Source: Streptomyces aquilus (GTDB lineage Bacteria; Actinomycetota; Actinomycetes; Streptomycetales; Streptomycetaceae). Taken from it: a stretch of 64,000 bases of DNA. Position numbers and translations under genes: made by a program. The notes under the pieces were generated by a model that had not been told where the DNA came from, searched no databases, and saw only the letters and a list, made by a program, of their open reading frames with translations. Location of the stretch: NCBI RefSeq assembly GCF_003955715.1, contig NZ_CP034463.1, positions 868,001-932,000 on the forward strand, in the 5' to 3' direction. Below, piece after piece: positions 42,485 through 51,345 of the stretch. The stretch's first letter is position 1. The number at the start of each line of letters is the position of its first letter.

Positions 42485-43183
42485 GTGGATCAACGTCTTG
42501 TCGGCATCGGGGAGTTGGGCGAGGTTCCGCGCGTCGCGGTCGTCGTCGATGTGATGCGGGCCTTCACCGTGGCCGCCTGGGCCTTCGCGCGCGGTGCCGA
42601 GCGGATCGTCCTGGCCTCGTCGGAGGAGGAGGCACTGGCCTTGAAGGAGAGCCGCCCGGGTTGGCTGGCGCTGAAGGACGGTCCCCCTGCGGCGGGCTTC
42701 GACGCGGTGAACTCCCCGGGTCTGGTCAAGTCGGCCGACCTCAGCGGTCGTACGGTGGTGCAGAAGACGACCGCCGGCACCGTGGGCGCGCTGGCCGTCG
42801 CCGACGCTCCGCTGGTGCTGTGCGCGAGCTTCGTGGTGGCAGGGGCGACGGCGCGGTTGCTGCGGGCCGAGGGTCATGGCCCGGTGACCTTCGTCGTCAC
42901 CGGCGAGGAGGGCCGGGCCGACGAGGATCTGGCCTGCGCCGAGTACATCGGCCGGCGGATCGACGGGGAGGATGATGCCGAGGCAGCCCCGTACCTTCGC
43001 CGGGCGCGGGCTTCCCGGGCCGCGGCCGATCTCGTCGACGGAGTGCGGCTCGGATACCGGGGAGTTCATCGGGACGACGTCGAACTCTGCCTGGAGGTCG
43101 ACCGGTTCTCCTTCGCGATGGTGGCGCGACGGGACGCGTCCCTCATGGTGCTGCGCCCCGTCGGGGAGCACGACGGTCCGTGA
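42485..43183 (+). CDS. comB: 2-phosphosulfolactate phosphatase (ComB) family protein
   Basis: 232 residues from GTG 42485 (GAGAGGGAG upstream). GTG 42431 also has a good site and would add 18 residues; I chose 42485 because the conserved domain starts there. The ComB signature [28 protein letters not shown] is followed by [19 protein letters not shown] and a C-terminal ArgAla-rich helix. In archaea ComB removes phosphate from 2-phosphosulfolactate in coenzyme M synthesis. Streptomyces does not make that cofactor, so the real substrate may be another phosphorylated acid. It is divergent from the LexA-like gene. Confidence 0.85.
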   Translation: MDQRLVGIGELGEVPRVAVVVDVMRAFTVAAWAFARGAERIVLASSEEEALALKESRPGWLALKDGPPAAGFDAVNSPGLVKSADLSGRTVVQKTTAGTVGALAVADAPLVLCASFVVAGATARLLRAEGHGPVTFVVTGEEGRADEDLACAEYIGRRIDGEDDAEAAPYLRRARASRAAADLVDGVRLGYRGVHRDDVELCLEVDRFSFAMVARRDASLMVLRPVGEHDGP

Positions 43184-43213
43184 CCGGCCGCAGCCTTCCG
43201 GAGAGGTTGTCCG

Positions 43214-44284
43214 TCAGGGGGCTGACTCCGGGCGTTGCCGCAGCTCCTCGATCTCGGTCCTGAGGCGTTCCGCTTCGGGGCTGAGGTCGTCGGCGGCCGT
43301 GAGGATCCGGTCCGCGTCCGCGATCAGGGCGTCGTCGCAGACGCCGCGGTCCGAGAGGGTGCGCAGCCGGCGCAGGTAGTCGTCCGCGGTCTCCAGTTCG
43401 GCGCCGACCCCGGCCGGAGGGTGGTAGCCGAGAGGACCGAGGAAGGCGACCGAACCTGCCGGGACGGGCGTCCTGTCAGGCCCCTCCAGCAGTGCGATGT
43501 CCATGAGGTACAGGCGTGGGCGCACGTCAGGGGCGTCACCCATCGTGAACAGGACGCGTTCCACCTCTCCCGCCGCGAGGTCGTAGTCCGCGTCGACGGC
43601 CACGGTCGCCGGGAGGTCCCGATCCCCCGTCGAAGAGAGATCTATGTCGTAGTCGGCGGTGATCTCCGTGATGCCGCCCGTCCTGGGCAGGCAGGGCGGT
43701 GCCGCACCCGGGGGGTCCAGGTTCCGCACGTCGCGCAGGGTGAACCGGAACTCGCCGATCGCCGCCTTCAGTTCGCCCGGGTTGCGGAGGGTGAGGGTGA
43801 GTCTCGTCGCGAGGACGGTGCCGGCGAGCGAGCGCGTGCCGGCACGGAACTTCGCCGGAATCTTCTGCGGCGCCGGGAACTCCCGGGCGATGACCTCGAC
43901 CCGGGCCGACTTCGACGGCGCCGCCGGGCTCGTGGGGGTCGACCGCGCGGCGCCGCTCGCCGGGGCGTCCTCACCGGGCGCGAACGGGTTGGGCAGCCAG
44001 CCGAAGAACACCGTGACGAACGCCAGTACGGACGCCATCCCCAGCGCCGTCAAACTGGTCCGCCAGCCGTCGGCCGCGCTCCGGGAGGCGTCGCCGCTGC
44101 GCCGGGCGCTGTCGCCGCCGTTCTGAGACCCGCCGTGCGCGCGCCTGGAGCCGTCGTCTCCGTTCCTGGGGTCGTCGCCCCCGCTTAGGGAGCCATCTCC
44201 CCCGTTCCTGGAGTCGTCGCCCCCGTTCCGAGAACTGTCGCCCCCGGAGCCGTTCGCCCCGCTCCCCCGCCCGTCTTCGCCCAT
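43214..44284 (-). CDS. Membrane-anchored protein with Asn-Gly-Gly-Asp repeats
   Basis: 356 residues from ATG 44284. Residues 1-70 are low complexity, built from GGDSSRNGGD-like units. One membrane segment (LTALGMASVLAFVTVFFGWL) lies near residue 80-100. The remainder, about 240 residues, has beta-rich segments such as ATRLTLTLRNPGELKAAIGEFRF and DIDLSSTGDRDLPATVAVD, and ends in a helical acidic/Arg-rich stretch. The orientation suggests a cytoplasmic flexible tail and an exported domain. I recognise no family. It is divergent from the lipid kinase gene at 44483. Confidence 0.75.
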   Translation of the reverse strand: MGEDGRGSGANGSGGDSSRNGGDDSRNGGDGSLSGGDDPRNGDDGSRRAHGGSQNGGDSARRSGDASRSAADGWRTSLTALGMASVLAFVTVFFGWLPNPFAPGEDAPASGAARSTPTSPAAPSKSARVEVIAREFPAPQKIPAKFRAGTRSLAGTVLATRLTLTLRNPGELKAAIGEFRFTLRDVRNLDPPGAAPPCLPRTGGITEITADYDIDLSSTGDRDLPATVAVDADYDLAAGEVERVLFTMGDAPDVRPRLYLMDIALLEGPDRTPVPAGSVAFLGPLGYHPPAGVGAELETADDYLRRLRTLSDRGVCDDALIADADRILTAADDLSPEAERLRTEIEELRQRPESAP

Positions 44285-44482
44285 GCCCCGCCACTCCCCC
44301 GTAAGGCAGGCCCAGGACCGGCGGCCCCAGGTGCCGGTCCGCGCTCCCGCGCCTCCCCATCGTGCCGTGCGGACCGCCCCGACGGCACCCGGCGGAGCAA
44401 AGGACTGCCGTCGGGCGATCTTTGCGGGGACAATGGCAGCGACCACCCCACCCCTGGGACCTCGCGACTCGCCCGGAGCGTC

Positions 44483-45853
44483 ATGAACACGGCCTCATCG
44501 ACGACCCGAACGGAGCCGAACGGCTTCGACAGACGGGCGCGGGCGCTGGCCCGGCTCGCCCTGCTGTGTCTCGCGGGTGCCGTCGCGGCCGTGGCGGCCG
44601 GTGCGAGCCAGTTCCTGATCCTGCTGGCGGGCCTGGGCGGGCTGGGGCTGGCCGGGGCGGGCCTGTGGTGGGCGCTGGCGCATCGCGGACCGGCGCGTCT
44701 GTGCGGCGCGCTGCTGGCCGTGTCCGCGCCGGTCGGCGTCCTCGTCCTGTACGCCGTCTCGGGCCTGTGGCTGGTCGCGGTGGCGGCGCTGGGGGCCTGG
44801 ACCGCGGCGCTGGCCTGCGCCCGGAGCGCGCTGCGTCGGCGCCGCAGACCGCACGGCATGCGTTCGCGTTCCGTACGGCGGCCCGTCCGGCCCGTGCTGA
44901 TCATGAATCCGCGGTCGGGAGGCGGGAAGGTCGGCCGGCACGCGCTGGTGGAGCGGGCCGAGGCGCTCGGCGCCCGGGTGATCCTGCTCGACCTCGACGC
45001 CCGGCCCGACCCGGCGGCGATCGCACGGCAGGCCGTCGCCGAGGGCGCGGATCTGCTCGGCGTGGCCGGCGGCGACGGCACCCAGGCCCTCGTCGCGCAG
45101 GTGGCCGCCGCGCACGACGTGCCGTTCATGGTCCTGTCCGCCGGGACCCGCAACCACTTCGCCATGGACCTGGGCCTGGACCGCACCGACCCGGCGACCG
45201 GCCTGGACGCCCTCACGGACGGCGTGGAGCTGCGCGTCGACCTCGGCGACGTGGCCGGGCTGCCGTTCGTGAACACGGTCTCCTTCGGGGCGTACGCCGA
45301 GATCGTGCAGTCCCCCGACTACCGCGACGCCAAGGCCGTCACCGCGCTCGACCAGCTGCCGGACCTGCTCGCCGGCGACGCGGCCACGAAGCTTCAGGCC
45401 CGGGCCGACGGCGACCCGCTGCCGGTGCCGCAGGCGCTCCTGGTGAGCAACAACCCCTACGTCCTCGCCGACCCGCTCGGCGCGGGGCGGCGGGCCCGGC
45501 TCGACACCGGCCGGCTGGGGGTGGTCGCCATCCGGATCGAGGGGGCGGCCCAGGCCGCCGAGCTGGCGTTCCGGGGGGAACGGGCCAGCGGCATCACCTC
45601 GCTGACCGCACGTCAGGTGACCGTCGAGTCGGACGCGGACCAGATCGCGGTGGCCGTGGACGGCGAGGCGCTCACCCTGCCGCCGCCGGTGGTCGTGACC
45701 ATACGGCCCGGCGCGCTGCGGGTCCGCGTGCCCCGGCATCGGCCCGGTGCGCCCTACACGGCCCCGTCCGTCGACTGGCGGCACATCGTCCGCCTCGCTC
45801 TCGACCGTCCCTCCCCCACCACCAGCACACCGCAGGAGCACAACGATGCCTGA
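44483..45853 (+). CDS. Membrane-attached diacylglycerol/lipid kinase
   Basis: 456 residues. An N-terminal region with about four membrane segments (residues ~22-120) precedes a DAGK catalytic domain: LIMNPRSGGGK, the nucleotide motif AGGDGTQALVA and AGTRNHFAMDLGLD. It would phosphorylate diacylglycerol, ceramide-like or other membrane lipids with ATP. The C-terminal beta domain ends with VAVDGE, standard for the family. The next gene, a PAP2 phosphatase, overlaps it by 8 bases, so kinase and phosphatase are coupled. Confidence 0.92.
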   Translation: MNTASSTTRTEPNGFDRRARALARLALLCLAGAVAAVAAGASQFLILLAGLGGLGLAGAGLWWALAHRGPARLCGALLAVSAPVGVLVLYAVSGLWLVAVAALGAWTAALACARSALRRRRRPHGMRSRSVRRPVRPVLIMNPRSGGGKVGRHALVERAEALGARVILLDLDARPDPAAIARQAVAEGADLLGVAGGDGTQALVAQVAAAHDVPFMVLSAGTRNHFAMDLGLDRTDPATGLDALTDGVELRVDLGDVAGLPFVNTVSFGAYAEIVQSPDYRDAKAVTALDQLPDLLAGDAATKLQARADGDPLPVPQALLVSNNPYVLADPLGAGRRARLDTGRLGVVAIRIEGAAQAAELAFRGERASGITSLTARQVTVESDADQIAVAVDGEALTLPPPVVVTIRPGALRVRVPRHRPGAPYTAPSVDWRHIVRLALDRPSPTTSTPQEHNDA

Positions 45854-46442
45854 CCGCCCGCAGCGTGACCCCCGCGCCTCCCGAGCACTGTTGCGCGATC
45901 TCGCCGCCCTCGACCAGGCGCTGTACGAGGCCGTGACGGTCACCGACACGCCGACCCTGGACCATGCCCTGCGCAGGCTGTCCGCGGCGGCGGACCACTC
46001 CAAGATCTCGTTCGCGGTCGCCGGTCTGCTCGCTCTGTGCCCCGGGCGGCCCCGCCGCGCGGCGGTCCTGGGTGTCGCGGCCATCGGTGTCGCCTCGACG
46101 ACCGCGAACCTGCTGGGCAAGCGGCTGGTACGCCGACGCCGCCCGCACCGCGCGGAGGACTCGCCCTTCCCCGGCCGGCATGTGCCCATGCCGAAGTCGG
46201 CGTCGTTCCCCTCAGGTCACACCGCGTCGGCCGTCGCCTTCGCCGCCGCCGTGGGCCCGGTCCTCCCCGTCGCCACGCTTCCGCTCGGGCTGCTGGCCTG
46301 CGCGGTGGGCTACTCCCGCATCCACACCGGGGTGCACTACCCGGGTGACGTCATCGCGGGCGCTGTCCTGGGCACCGGCGCGGCGGCCGCCGTCCTCGCC
46401 GCCCGCAACTGGGACGGCCCCCACCGCACGCGTTGTCCCTGA
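45846..46442 (+). CDS. PAP2-superfamily membrane phosphatase
   Basis: 198 residues from ATG 45846. The tripartite PAP2 signature is complete: KRLVRRRRPHR (K-x6-RP), PSGHTAS and SRIHTGVHYPGD (SR-x5-H-x3-D). Membrane segments surround these motifs. It removes phosphate from phosphatidic acid or prenyl/lipid phosphates at the outer membrane face. Coupling with the lipid kinase upstream would let the two set a phospholipid/diacylglycerol balance. Confidence 0.95.
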   Translation: MPDRPQRDPRASRALLRDLAALDQALYEAVTVTDTPTLDHALRRLSAAADHSKISFAVAGLLALCPGRPRRAAVLGVAAIGVASTTANLLGKRLVRRRRPHRAEDSPFPGRHVPMPKSASFPSGHTASAVAFAAAVGPVLPVATLPLGLLACAVGYSRIHTGVHYPGDVIAGAVLGTGAAAAVLAARNWDGPHRTRCP

Positions 46443-46453
46443 TGCCGGTCGGA

Positions 46454-46885
46454 TCAGGGCGGCCCCGGGGTCCGCTTCGGCGGTACGGCCACCACTCCCG
46501 TCGCCGCGGCCCTCAGGAGGCCGCGGAAGGTGGGGCATTCCATGTGGCTCGGGGCGGGGCAGGCGGCGGCGTGTCGCAGGGAGTCGCGCAGGACGGCCAG
46601 TTCCCGCATCCGCGCCTCCAGTTCGTCCGCCTTGGCCGCGAGCTTCTCCCGGTCGAGGTCTGGCCGCCCGTCCGGCGCGAACATGCGTCCGATCTCGTCG
46701 AGCGAGAATCCCGCGGTACGCCCCAGCGCGATCAGCGCGAGGCGTTCGAGGACCCCGGGGTCGTACTGCCGGCGCAGACCACGCCTGCCGGAGGAGGTGA
46801 TCAGCCCCTTCTCCTCGTAGTACCGCAGGGTGGAGGCGGGGACGCCCGCGCGTCGCGCCACCTCGCCGATGTCCAGCACTGTCAT
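46454..46885 (-). CDS. MerR-family transcriptional regulator
   Basis: 143 residues from ATG 46885. The N-terminal MerR helix-turn-helix (IGEVARRAGVPASTLRYYEEKGLI) is followed by a coiled-coil dimerisation helix and a short effector end containing two Cys, ACPAPSHMECPTF (C-x8-C). The four-Cys [2Fe-2S] cluster of true SoxR is absent, so sensing could be by a Cys pair or metal. It is divergent from the methyltransferase gene at 46981, with a SoxR-like operator between. Confidence 0.93.
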   Translation of the reverse strand: MTVLDIGEVARRAGVPASTLRYYEEKGLITSSGRRGLRRQYDPGVLERLALIALGRTAGFSLDEIGRMFAPDGRPDLDREKLAAKADELEARMRELAVLRDSLRHAAACPAPSHMECPTFRGLLRAAATGVVAVPPKRTPGPP

Positions 46886-46889
46886 CTTC

Positions 46890-46917
46890 TTGACCTCAAG
46901 TCGACTTGAAGTAGCAC
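46890..46917 (+). promoter_or_regulatory. MerR-type promoter with SoxR-like palindrome
   Basis: TTGACC (46890-46895, -35-like) is followed at once by the perfect palindrome TCAAGTCGACTTGA (46896-46909) and TAGCAC (-10-like, 46912-46917), oriented toward the methyltransferase gene. CCTCAAGTCGACTTGAAG agrees at 15 of 18 positions with the classical SoxR site CCTCAAGTTAACTTGAGG. An operator between the -35 and -10 is the usual MerR layout. Confidence 0.7.
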
Positions 46918-46980
46918 GCTGTCATTCGAGCCCGCCGATGGCAAGAACCCGTCGATGGCACGCAAGCACAGGAGACGCTC

Positions 46981-47826
46981 ATGGAGTTCAAGCAGTCACC
47001 CGAGGACGACCAGGCCGCCCGCTGGGGTCGCGCCGGCCATGTCTGGGTCGAGAAGCAGGAGTTGCTGGACGGGCTGCTCAGGCCCCTGGAGGAGGTGCTC
47101 GTCGAGGGGCTGCCCAGCGGCACCGGGGACCGGGTGCTAGACGTCGGCTGCGGCACCGGCAGCACTACGGTCGCCGTCGCCCGGCGGCTCGGCCCGGAAG
47201 GGCACTGCGTCGGCGTCGACCTGTCCGAGCCGATGATCGCCGCCGCCCGGGACCGGGCGGCGCGGGCGGGCGTGGCGGCGTCGTTCGTGGTGGCCGACGC
47301 GGCGGACCATCCGTTCGAGCCCGCGAGCTTCGACGCCGTCGTCTCACGCCTCGGCGTGATGTTCTTCGACGACCCGGTCCACGCCTTCACCCGGCTGCGG
47401 CGCGCGGCCAAGGACCGGGCACCGCTGCGGTTCGTCGCCTGGCGCGGCGCCGCCGAGAACCCGTTCATGACGACCGCCGAACAGGCCGCCGCGCCACTGC
47501 TCCCGCAGCTTCCGCCCCGACGGCCGGACGGGCCGGGCCAGTTCGCCTTCGCGGACGCCGACGCGGTCCGCGGCATCCTGACGAAGAGCGGGTGGGGCGA
47601 GGTCGACATCCGGCCGGTCGAGCTGCCGTGCACGCTGCCGACGAGCGAGCTGGTGGGTTACTTCACCAACCTCGGCCCGCTCGGGCTGGTCCTGCCCGAC
47701 GTGGACGAGGACACCCGGCAGCGTGTCGTCGAGACGGTCCGTGCCGCGTTCGAGCCGTTCGTGCAGGGTCCCGAGGTCCGTTTCACGGCGGCCTGTTGGC
47801 TGGCGGAGGCCCGCGCGGCGGCGTAG
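46981..47826 (+). CDS. Class I SAM-dependent methyltransferase
   Basis: 281 residues. Motif I is VLDVGCGTGSTTVA, followed by VGVDLSEPMIAAARDRA and VADAADHPFEPASFDAVVSRLGVMFFDDP. The family is UbiE-like, methylating small molecules. It is divergent from the MerR gene, whose palindromic operator stands about 80 bases upstream, so MerR probably activates it in response to a stress or drug. A detoxifying role is inference only. Confidence 0.92.
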   Translation: MEFKQSPEDDQAARWGRAGHVWVEKQELLDGLLRPLEEVLVEGLPSGTGDRVLDVGCGTGSTTVAVARRLGPEGHCVGVDLSEPMIAAARDRAARAGVAASFVVADAADHPFEPASFDAVVSRLGVMFFDDPVHAFTRLRRAAKDRAPLRFVAWRGAAENPFMTTAEQAAAPLLPQLPPRRPDGPGQFAFADADAVRGILTKSGWGEVDIRPVELPCTLPTSELVGYFTNLGPLGLVLPDVDEDTRQRVVETVRAAFEPFVQGPEVRFTAACWLAEARAAA

Positions 47827-47942
47827 CCAGGGCCCGTCTCCCCGCTTGCGCGGCGCGGCATTTGGGCCGTTTCCTACCGGCCAGGACGTACGATGCCCGG
47901 GCCGTTGCGGCCACCCCGGCATGTCACGAAAGGCCCCGCACG

Positions 47943-48629
47943 ATGACGTACAGCGATGTCACCGCACTCGACGACCCGGTGGGCTCGTCGCTGCGCGGTC
48001 ACCACGCTCATCTCGGCCGGCGGCTCGGCCGGGCCGCGACCTATGTGCCAGGGGTGGCGACCTTCTCGGCGGTGCCCGCCGACGCGGGGGCGGCGGACTG
48101 GGCGGATCTGGCCCAGCTGCTCGGGGGCGGCCAGTTCGCCGATCTGTTCAGCGGCACCGCCACCCCGCCGTCCGACTGGGAACCGGTCTTCGTCCTGGAA
48201 GGCCGGCAGCTGATCGGACCCCATGGCGGCCCGGTCGAGCAGACCGATGTCGTGGAGCTGGGCGCGGCCGATGTGCCCGAGATGCTCGACCTCGTCACGC
48301 GGACCGAACCGGGCCCGTTCTGGCCGCGCACCCATGAACTCGGCACCTATCTCGGCATCCGCGACGGCGGCCGACTCGTGGCCATGGCGGGCGAACGGCT
48401 GCGGCCGCCGGGCTGGACCGAGATCAGCGCGGTCTGCACCGCGCCCGAGGCACGCGGGCGCGGCCACGCCGGGCGTCTGATCGGTGCGCTCACCGCCCGC
48501 ATCACCGCCCGCGGCGAGCGCCCCTTCCTGCACGTGGCCGAGAGCAACACCGGAGCTCTCGCGCTCTACGAACGGCTCGGCTTCGAGAGCCGGAAGCCGG
48601 TGACGTTCCGCGGGTTCCGTACGCCGTGA
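47943..48629 (+). CDS. GNAT-family N-acetyltransferase (FeeM/YhhY-like)
   Basis: 228 residues. The C-terminal GNAT domain shows the acetyl-CoA loop TAPEARGRGHAGRL and the ISAVCT and NTGALALYERLGF motifs. The N-terminal ~100 residues are a family extension with a degenerate fold (LRGHHAHLGRRLGRAATYVPGVATF). The substrate is unknown. It converges on the ppdK gene with a gap of 19 bases. Confidence 0.93.
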   Translation: MTYSDVTALDDPVGSSLRGHHAHLGRRLGRAATYVPGVATFSAVPADAGAADWADLAQLLGGGQFADLFSGTATPPSDWEPVFVLEGRQLIGPHGGPVEQTDVVELGAADVPEMLDLVTRTEPGPFWPRTHELGTYLGIRDGGRLVAMAGERLRPPGWTEISAVCTAPEARGRGHAGRLIGALTARITARGERPFLHVAESNTGALALYERLGFESRKPVTFRGFRTP

Positions 48630-48648
48630 GGCTCACCGGGGAGAGACG

Positions 48649-51336
48649 TCACCTGCTGTCGCTGTTCCCGGTGCGGTCCGCCACGGCCGCCCGGCCCGCC
48701 TCCAGCCGGGCCGCGGGGATGCGGAACGGCGAGCAGGAGACGTAGTCCAGACCGGCCCGGTGGAAGAAGTGGATCGAGTCCGGGTCGCCGCCGTGCTCGC
48801 CGCACACGCCCGTCTCCAGACGGGGGTTGACGGCGCGGCCGGCCTGCGCGGCCAGCTCCACCAGGCGGCCGACGCCTTCCTGGTCGATCGTCTCGAACGG
48901 CGAGGTCGTGAACACGCCCTTGTTCAGGTAGAGCGGGAAGAACGAGGCCTCGGCATCGTCGCGGGACAGGCCCCAGGTCGTCTGGGTGAGGTCGTTGGTG
49001 CCGAAGGAGAAGAAGTCGGCGGCCTCGGCGATGCGTCCGGCGGTGAGGGCGGCGCGCGGGAGTTCGATCATCGTGCCGATGGGCAGATCGAGCGGGGTGC
49101 CGGTCTGGGCCGCGACCTCGGCGAGGACACGCTCCGTCTCCGTCCTGGCCAGGCGGAGTTCCTCGACCGTGGCGACGAGCGGGATCATGATCTCGGCACG
49201 TGGATCACCGCCGTCGCGCAGCCGCCGGATCACGGCCTCCGCCACGGCCCGCACCTGCATCGCCATCAGACCCGGCACGGCGAGCCCGAGGCGGACACCC
49301 CGCAGACCCAGCATGGGGTTCTGCTCGTGCATGCGCTCGACGGCGTGCAGCAGGGCCCGGTCGTGCGGGTCCGGGTGCGCGCGGGAGGCGAGGCGGACAG
49401 CGAGTTCGGTGCGGTCGGGCAGAAACTCGTGCAGCGGCGGGTCGAGCAGCCGGATGGTCACGGGCAGGCCGTCCATCGCCGCGAGGATGCCGGTGAAGTC
49501 GGCGCGCTGGAGCGGCAGGAGAGCGGCGAGCGCCTGCTCCCTCGCCGCGTCGTCGCGGGCCAGGATCATCGCCTCGACCAGACTGCGGCGTTCGCCGAGG
49601 AACATGTGCTCGGTACGGCACAGGCCGATGCCCTGGGCGCCGAGAGCGCGGGCGCGGGCGGCGTCCCGCGGAGTGTCGGCGTTGGCCCGGACCTGGAGGC
49701 GGCGCACGGAGTCGGCGTGAGCGAGGGCGCCCAGCACGGCTCGTGTCAGCGACCCGCTCCCGGTGCCGTTCTCCAGAGCGCTGCCGACCTCGGACGCGGC
49801 GAGCGGCAGCGCGCCCTGGTGGACGGTGCCCGCGGTGCCGTCGACGGAGACGGTGTCTCCCTCGTGTACGACGACACCCTCGGCGGTCGTGAACCGGCGG
49901 GCCACCGGGTCGACGGCCAGTCCGTCCGCGCCGCACACACAGACCTTGCCCATGCCGCGGGCCACGACGGCCGCGTGGCTGGTCTTGCCGCCCCGGCTGG
50001 TCAGGACCGCCTCGGCGGCGATCATGCCGGGCAGGTCGTCAGGGGTGGTCTCGCGGCGGACCAGGACCGTCCTCTCGCCGGCGGCGGCCCGTCGTACGGC
50101 CTCGGCGGAGTCGAAGACCGCGGCGCCGACCGCCGCACCCGGTGAGGCGGGCACGCCGTGGGCGATGGGTACGTCGGTCGAGGTGGTGGCGAAGCGGGGG
50201 AACATCAGCCGGGTCAGTTCGGTGCCGTCGACCCGCATCAGGGCCTCGTCGGAGCTGATGGTGCCGTCCACCCGCAGGTCGTGGGCGATACGGAAGGCGG
50301 CCTCGGCGGTGCGCTTGCCGACGCGGGTCTGCAGGATCCACAGCTTTCCGCGTTCGATGGTGAACTCCACGTCGCACAGGTCGCGGTAGTGGTCCTCCAA
50401 CGTGCCCAGGTGGTCGCGGAGTTCGACGTAGGCGCGCGGGTCGATCGACTTCAGCGCGCTGAGCGGCAGGGCGTCGCGGACGCCCGCGACGACGTCCTCG
50501 CCCTGGGCGTCGGGCAGGTAGTCGCCGTACATGCCGCGGCGGCCGGTGGCCGGGTCGCGGGTGAAGGTGACGCCGGTGCCGGAGTCGGGGCCGAGGTTGC
50601 CGAAGACCATCGCCTGGACGTTGACGGCGGTGCCGAGATCCTCCGCGATGTGTTCGCGGCGGCGGTAGACGCGGGCGCGTTCGCCGTTCCAGGAGTCGAA
50701 GACCGCGCGGATGGCGCGGGCGAGCTGGTCGGCGGGGTCCTGCGGGAAGTCCTCGCCGGTCTCGCGGCGGATGAGGCCCTTGAACTCCTCGGTGAGTTCG
50801 ACGAGTTCGCCGGTGTCGAGGCCGTGGTCGTCCGTGGTGCCGCGCCGGGCCTTGTGGGCGGCGATGGCCTGCTCGAACAGGTCGCCGTCCACGCCCATCA
50901 CGGTGTGGCCGAACATCTGGATGAGCCTGCGGTAGGAGTCCCAGGCGAACCGCTCCTGCCCCGACGCCTTGGCGAGCCCGGTGACGGACCGGTCGTTGAG
51001 GCCGATGTCGAGGATGGTCTCCATCATGCCGGGCATGGAGAAGCGGGCGCCCGAGCGCACGGACACCAGCAGGGGGTCGTCGGGGGCGCCGAGGGTCCGG
51101 CCCATCGCGCGCTCCAGGGCGGCGAGGGCGGTGGCGGCCTCGACGGCGAGCTCGGGCGGCTCCTCGCCGGTGGCCAGGTAGACCTTGCAGGCCTCGGTGG
51201 TCACGGTGAACCCGGGCGGGACGGGCAGCCCGAGCCGGGTCATCTCGGCGAGCCCGGCTCCCTTGCCGCCGAGCAGGCCGGCCAGGTCACGGCTGCCCTC
51301 GGCGAATGCGTAGACGTACTTGACCGGCGCGTTCAT
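48649..51336 (-). CDS. ppdK: Pyruvate, phosphate dikinase
   Basis: 895 residues from ATG 51336. It interconverts pyruvate + ATP + Pi and PEP + AMP + PPi in the cytoplasm. The N-terminal ATP-grasp domain (KYVYAFAEGSRDLAGLLGGKGAGLAEM, the MMETILDIGLND region), the central phosphohistidine domain (catalytic His in GGKTSHAAVVARGMG) and the C-terminal PEP-binding barrel (IGLCRTEHMF, FSFGTNDLTQTTWGLSRDDAE, GVCGEHGGDP) are all intact. A universal stress protein gene lies 9 bases upstream, so both probably share one promoter at about 52.3 kb. PPDK and USPs are co-regulated by hypoxia in other actinobacteria. Confidence 0.97.
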   Translation of the reverse strand: MNAPVKYVYAFAEGSRDLAGLLGGKGAGLAEMTRLGLPVPPGFTVTTEACKVYLATGEEPPELAVEAATALAALERAMGRTLGAPDDPLLVSVRSGARFSMPGMMETILDIGLNDRSVTGLAKASGQERFAWDSYRRLIQMFGHTVMGVDGDLFEQAIAAHKARRGTTDDHGLDTGELVELTEEFKGLIRRETGEDFPQDPADQLARAIRAVFDSWNGERARVYRRREHIAEDLGTAVNVQAMVFGNLGPDSGTGVTFTRDPATGRRGMYGDYLPDAQGEDVVAGVRDALPLSALKSIDPRAYVELRDHLGTLEDHYRDLCDVEFTIERGKLWILQTRVGKRTAEAAFRIAHDLRVDGTISSDEALMRVDGTELTRLMFPRFATTSTDVPIAHGVPASPGAAVGAAVFDSAEAVRRAAAGERTVLVRRETTPDDLPGMIAAEAVLTSRGGKTSHAAVVARGMGKVCVCGADGLAVDPVARRFTTAEGVVVHEGDTVSVDGTAGTVHQGALPLAASEVGSALENGTGSGSLTRAVLGALAHADSVRRLQVRANADTPRDAARARALGAQGIGLCRTEHMFLGERRSLVEAMILARDDAAREQALAALLPLQRADFTGILAAMDGLPVTIRLLDPPLHEFLPDRTELAVRLASRAHPDPHDRALLHAVERMHEQNPMLGLRGVRLGLAVPGLMAMQVRAVAEAVIRRLRDGGDPRAEIMIPLVATVEELRLARTETERVLAEVAAQTGTPLDLPIGTMIELPRAALTAGRIAEAADFFSFGTNDLTQTTWGLSRDDAEASFFPLYLNKGVFTTSPFETIDQEGVGRLVELAAQAGRAVNPRLETGVCGEHGGDPDSIHFFHRAGLDYVSCSPFRIPAARLEAGRAAVADRTGNSDSR

Positions 51337-51345
51337 CGTGGCCTC

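Noticed and set aside
46454..46885. SoxR
   Set aside because: Only two Cys (C-x8-C) are present; the four-Cys 2Fe-2S motif is missing.
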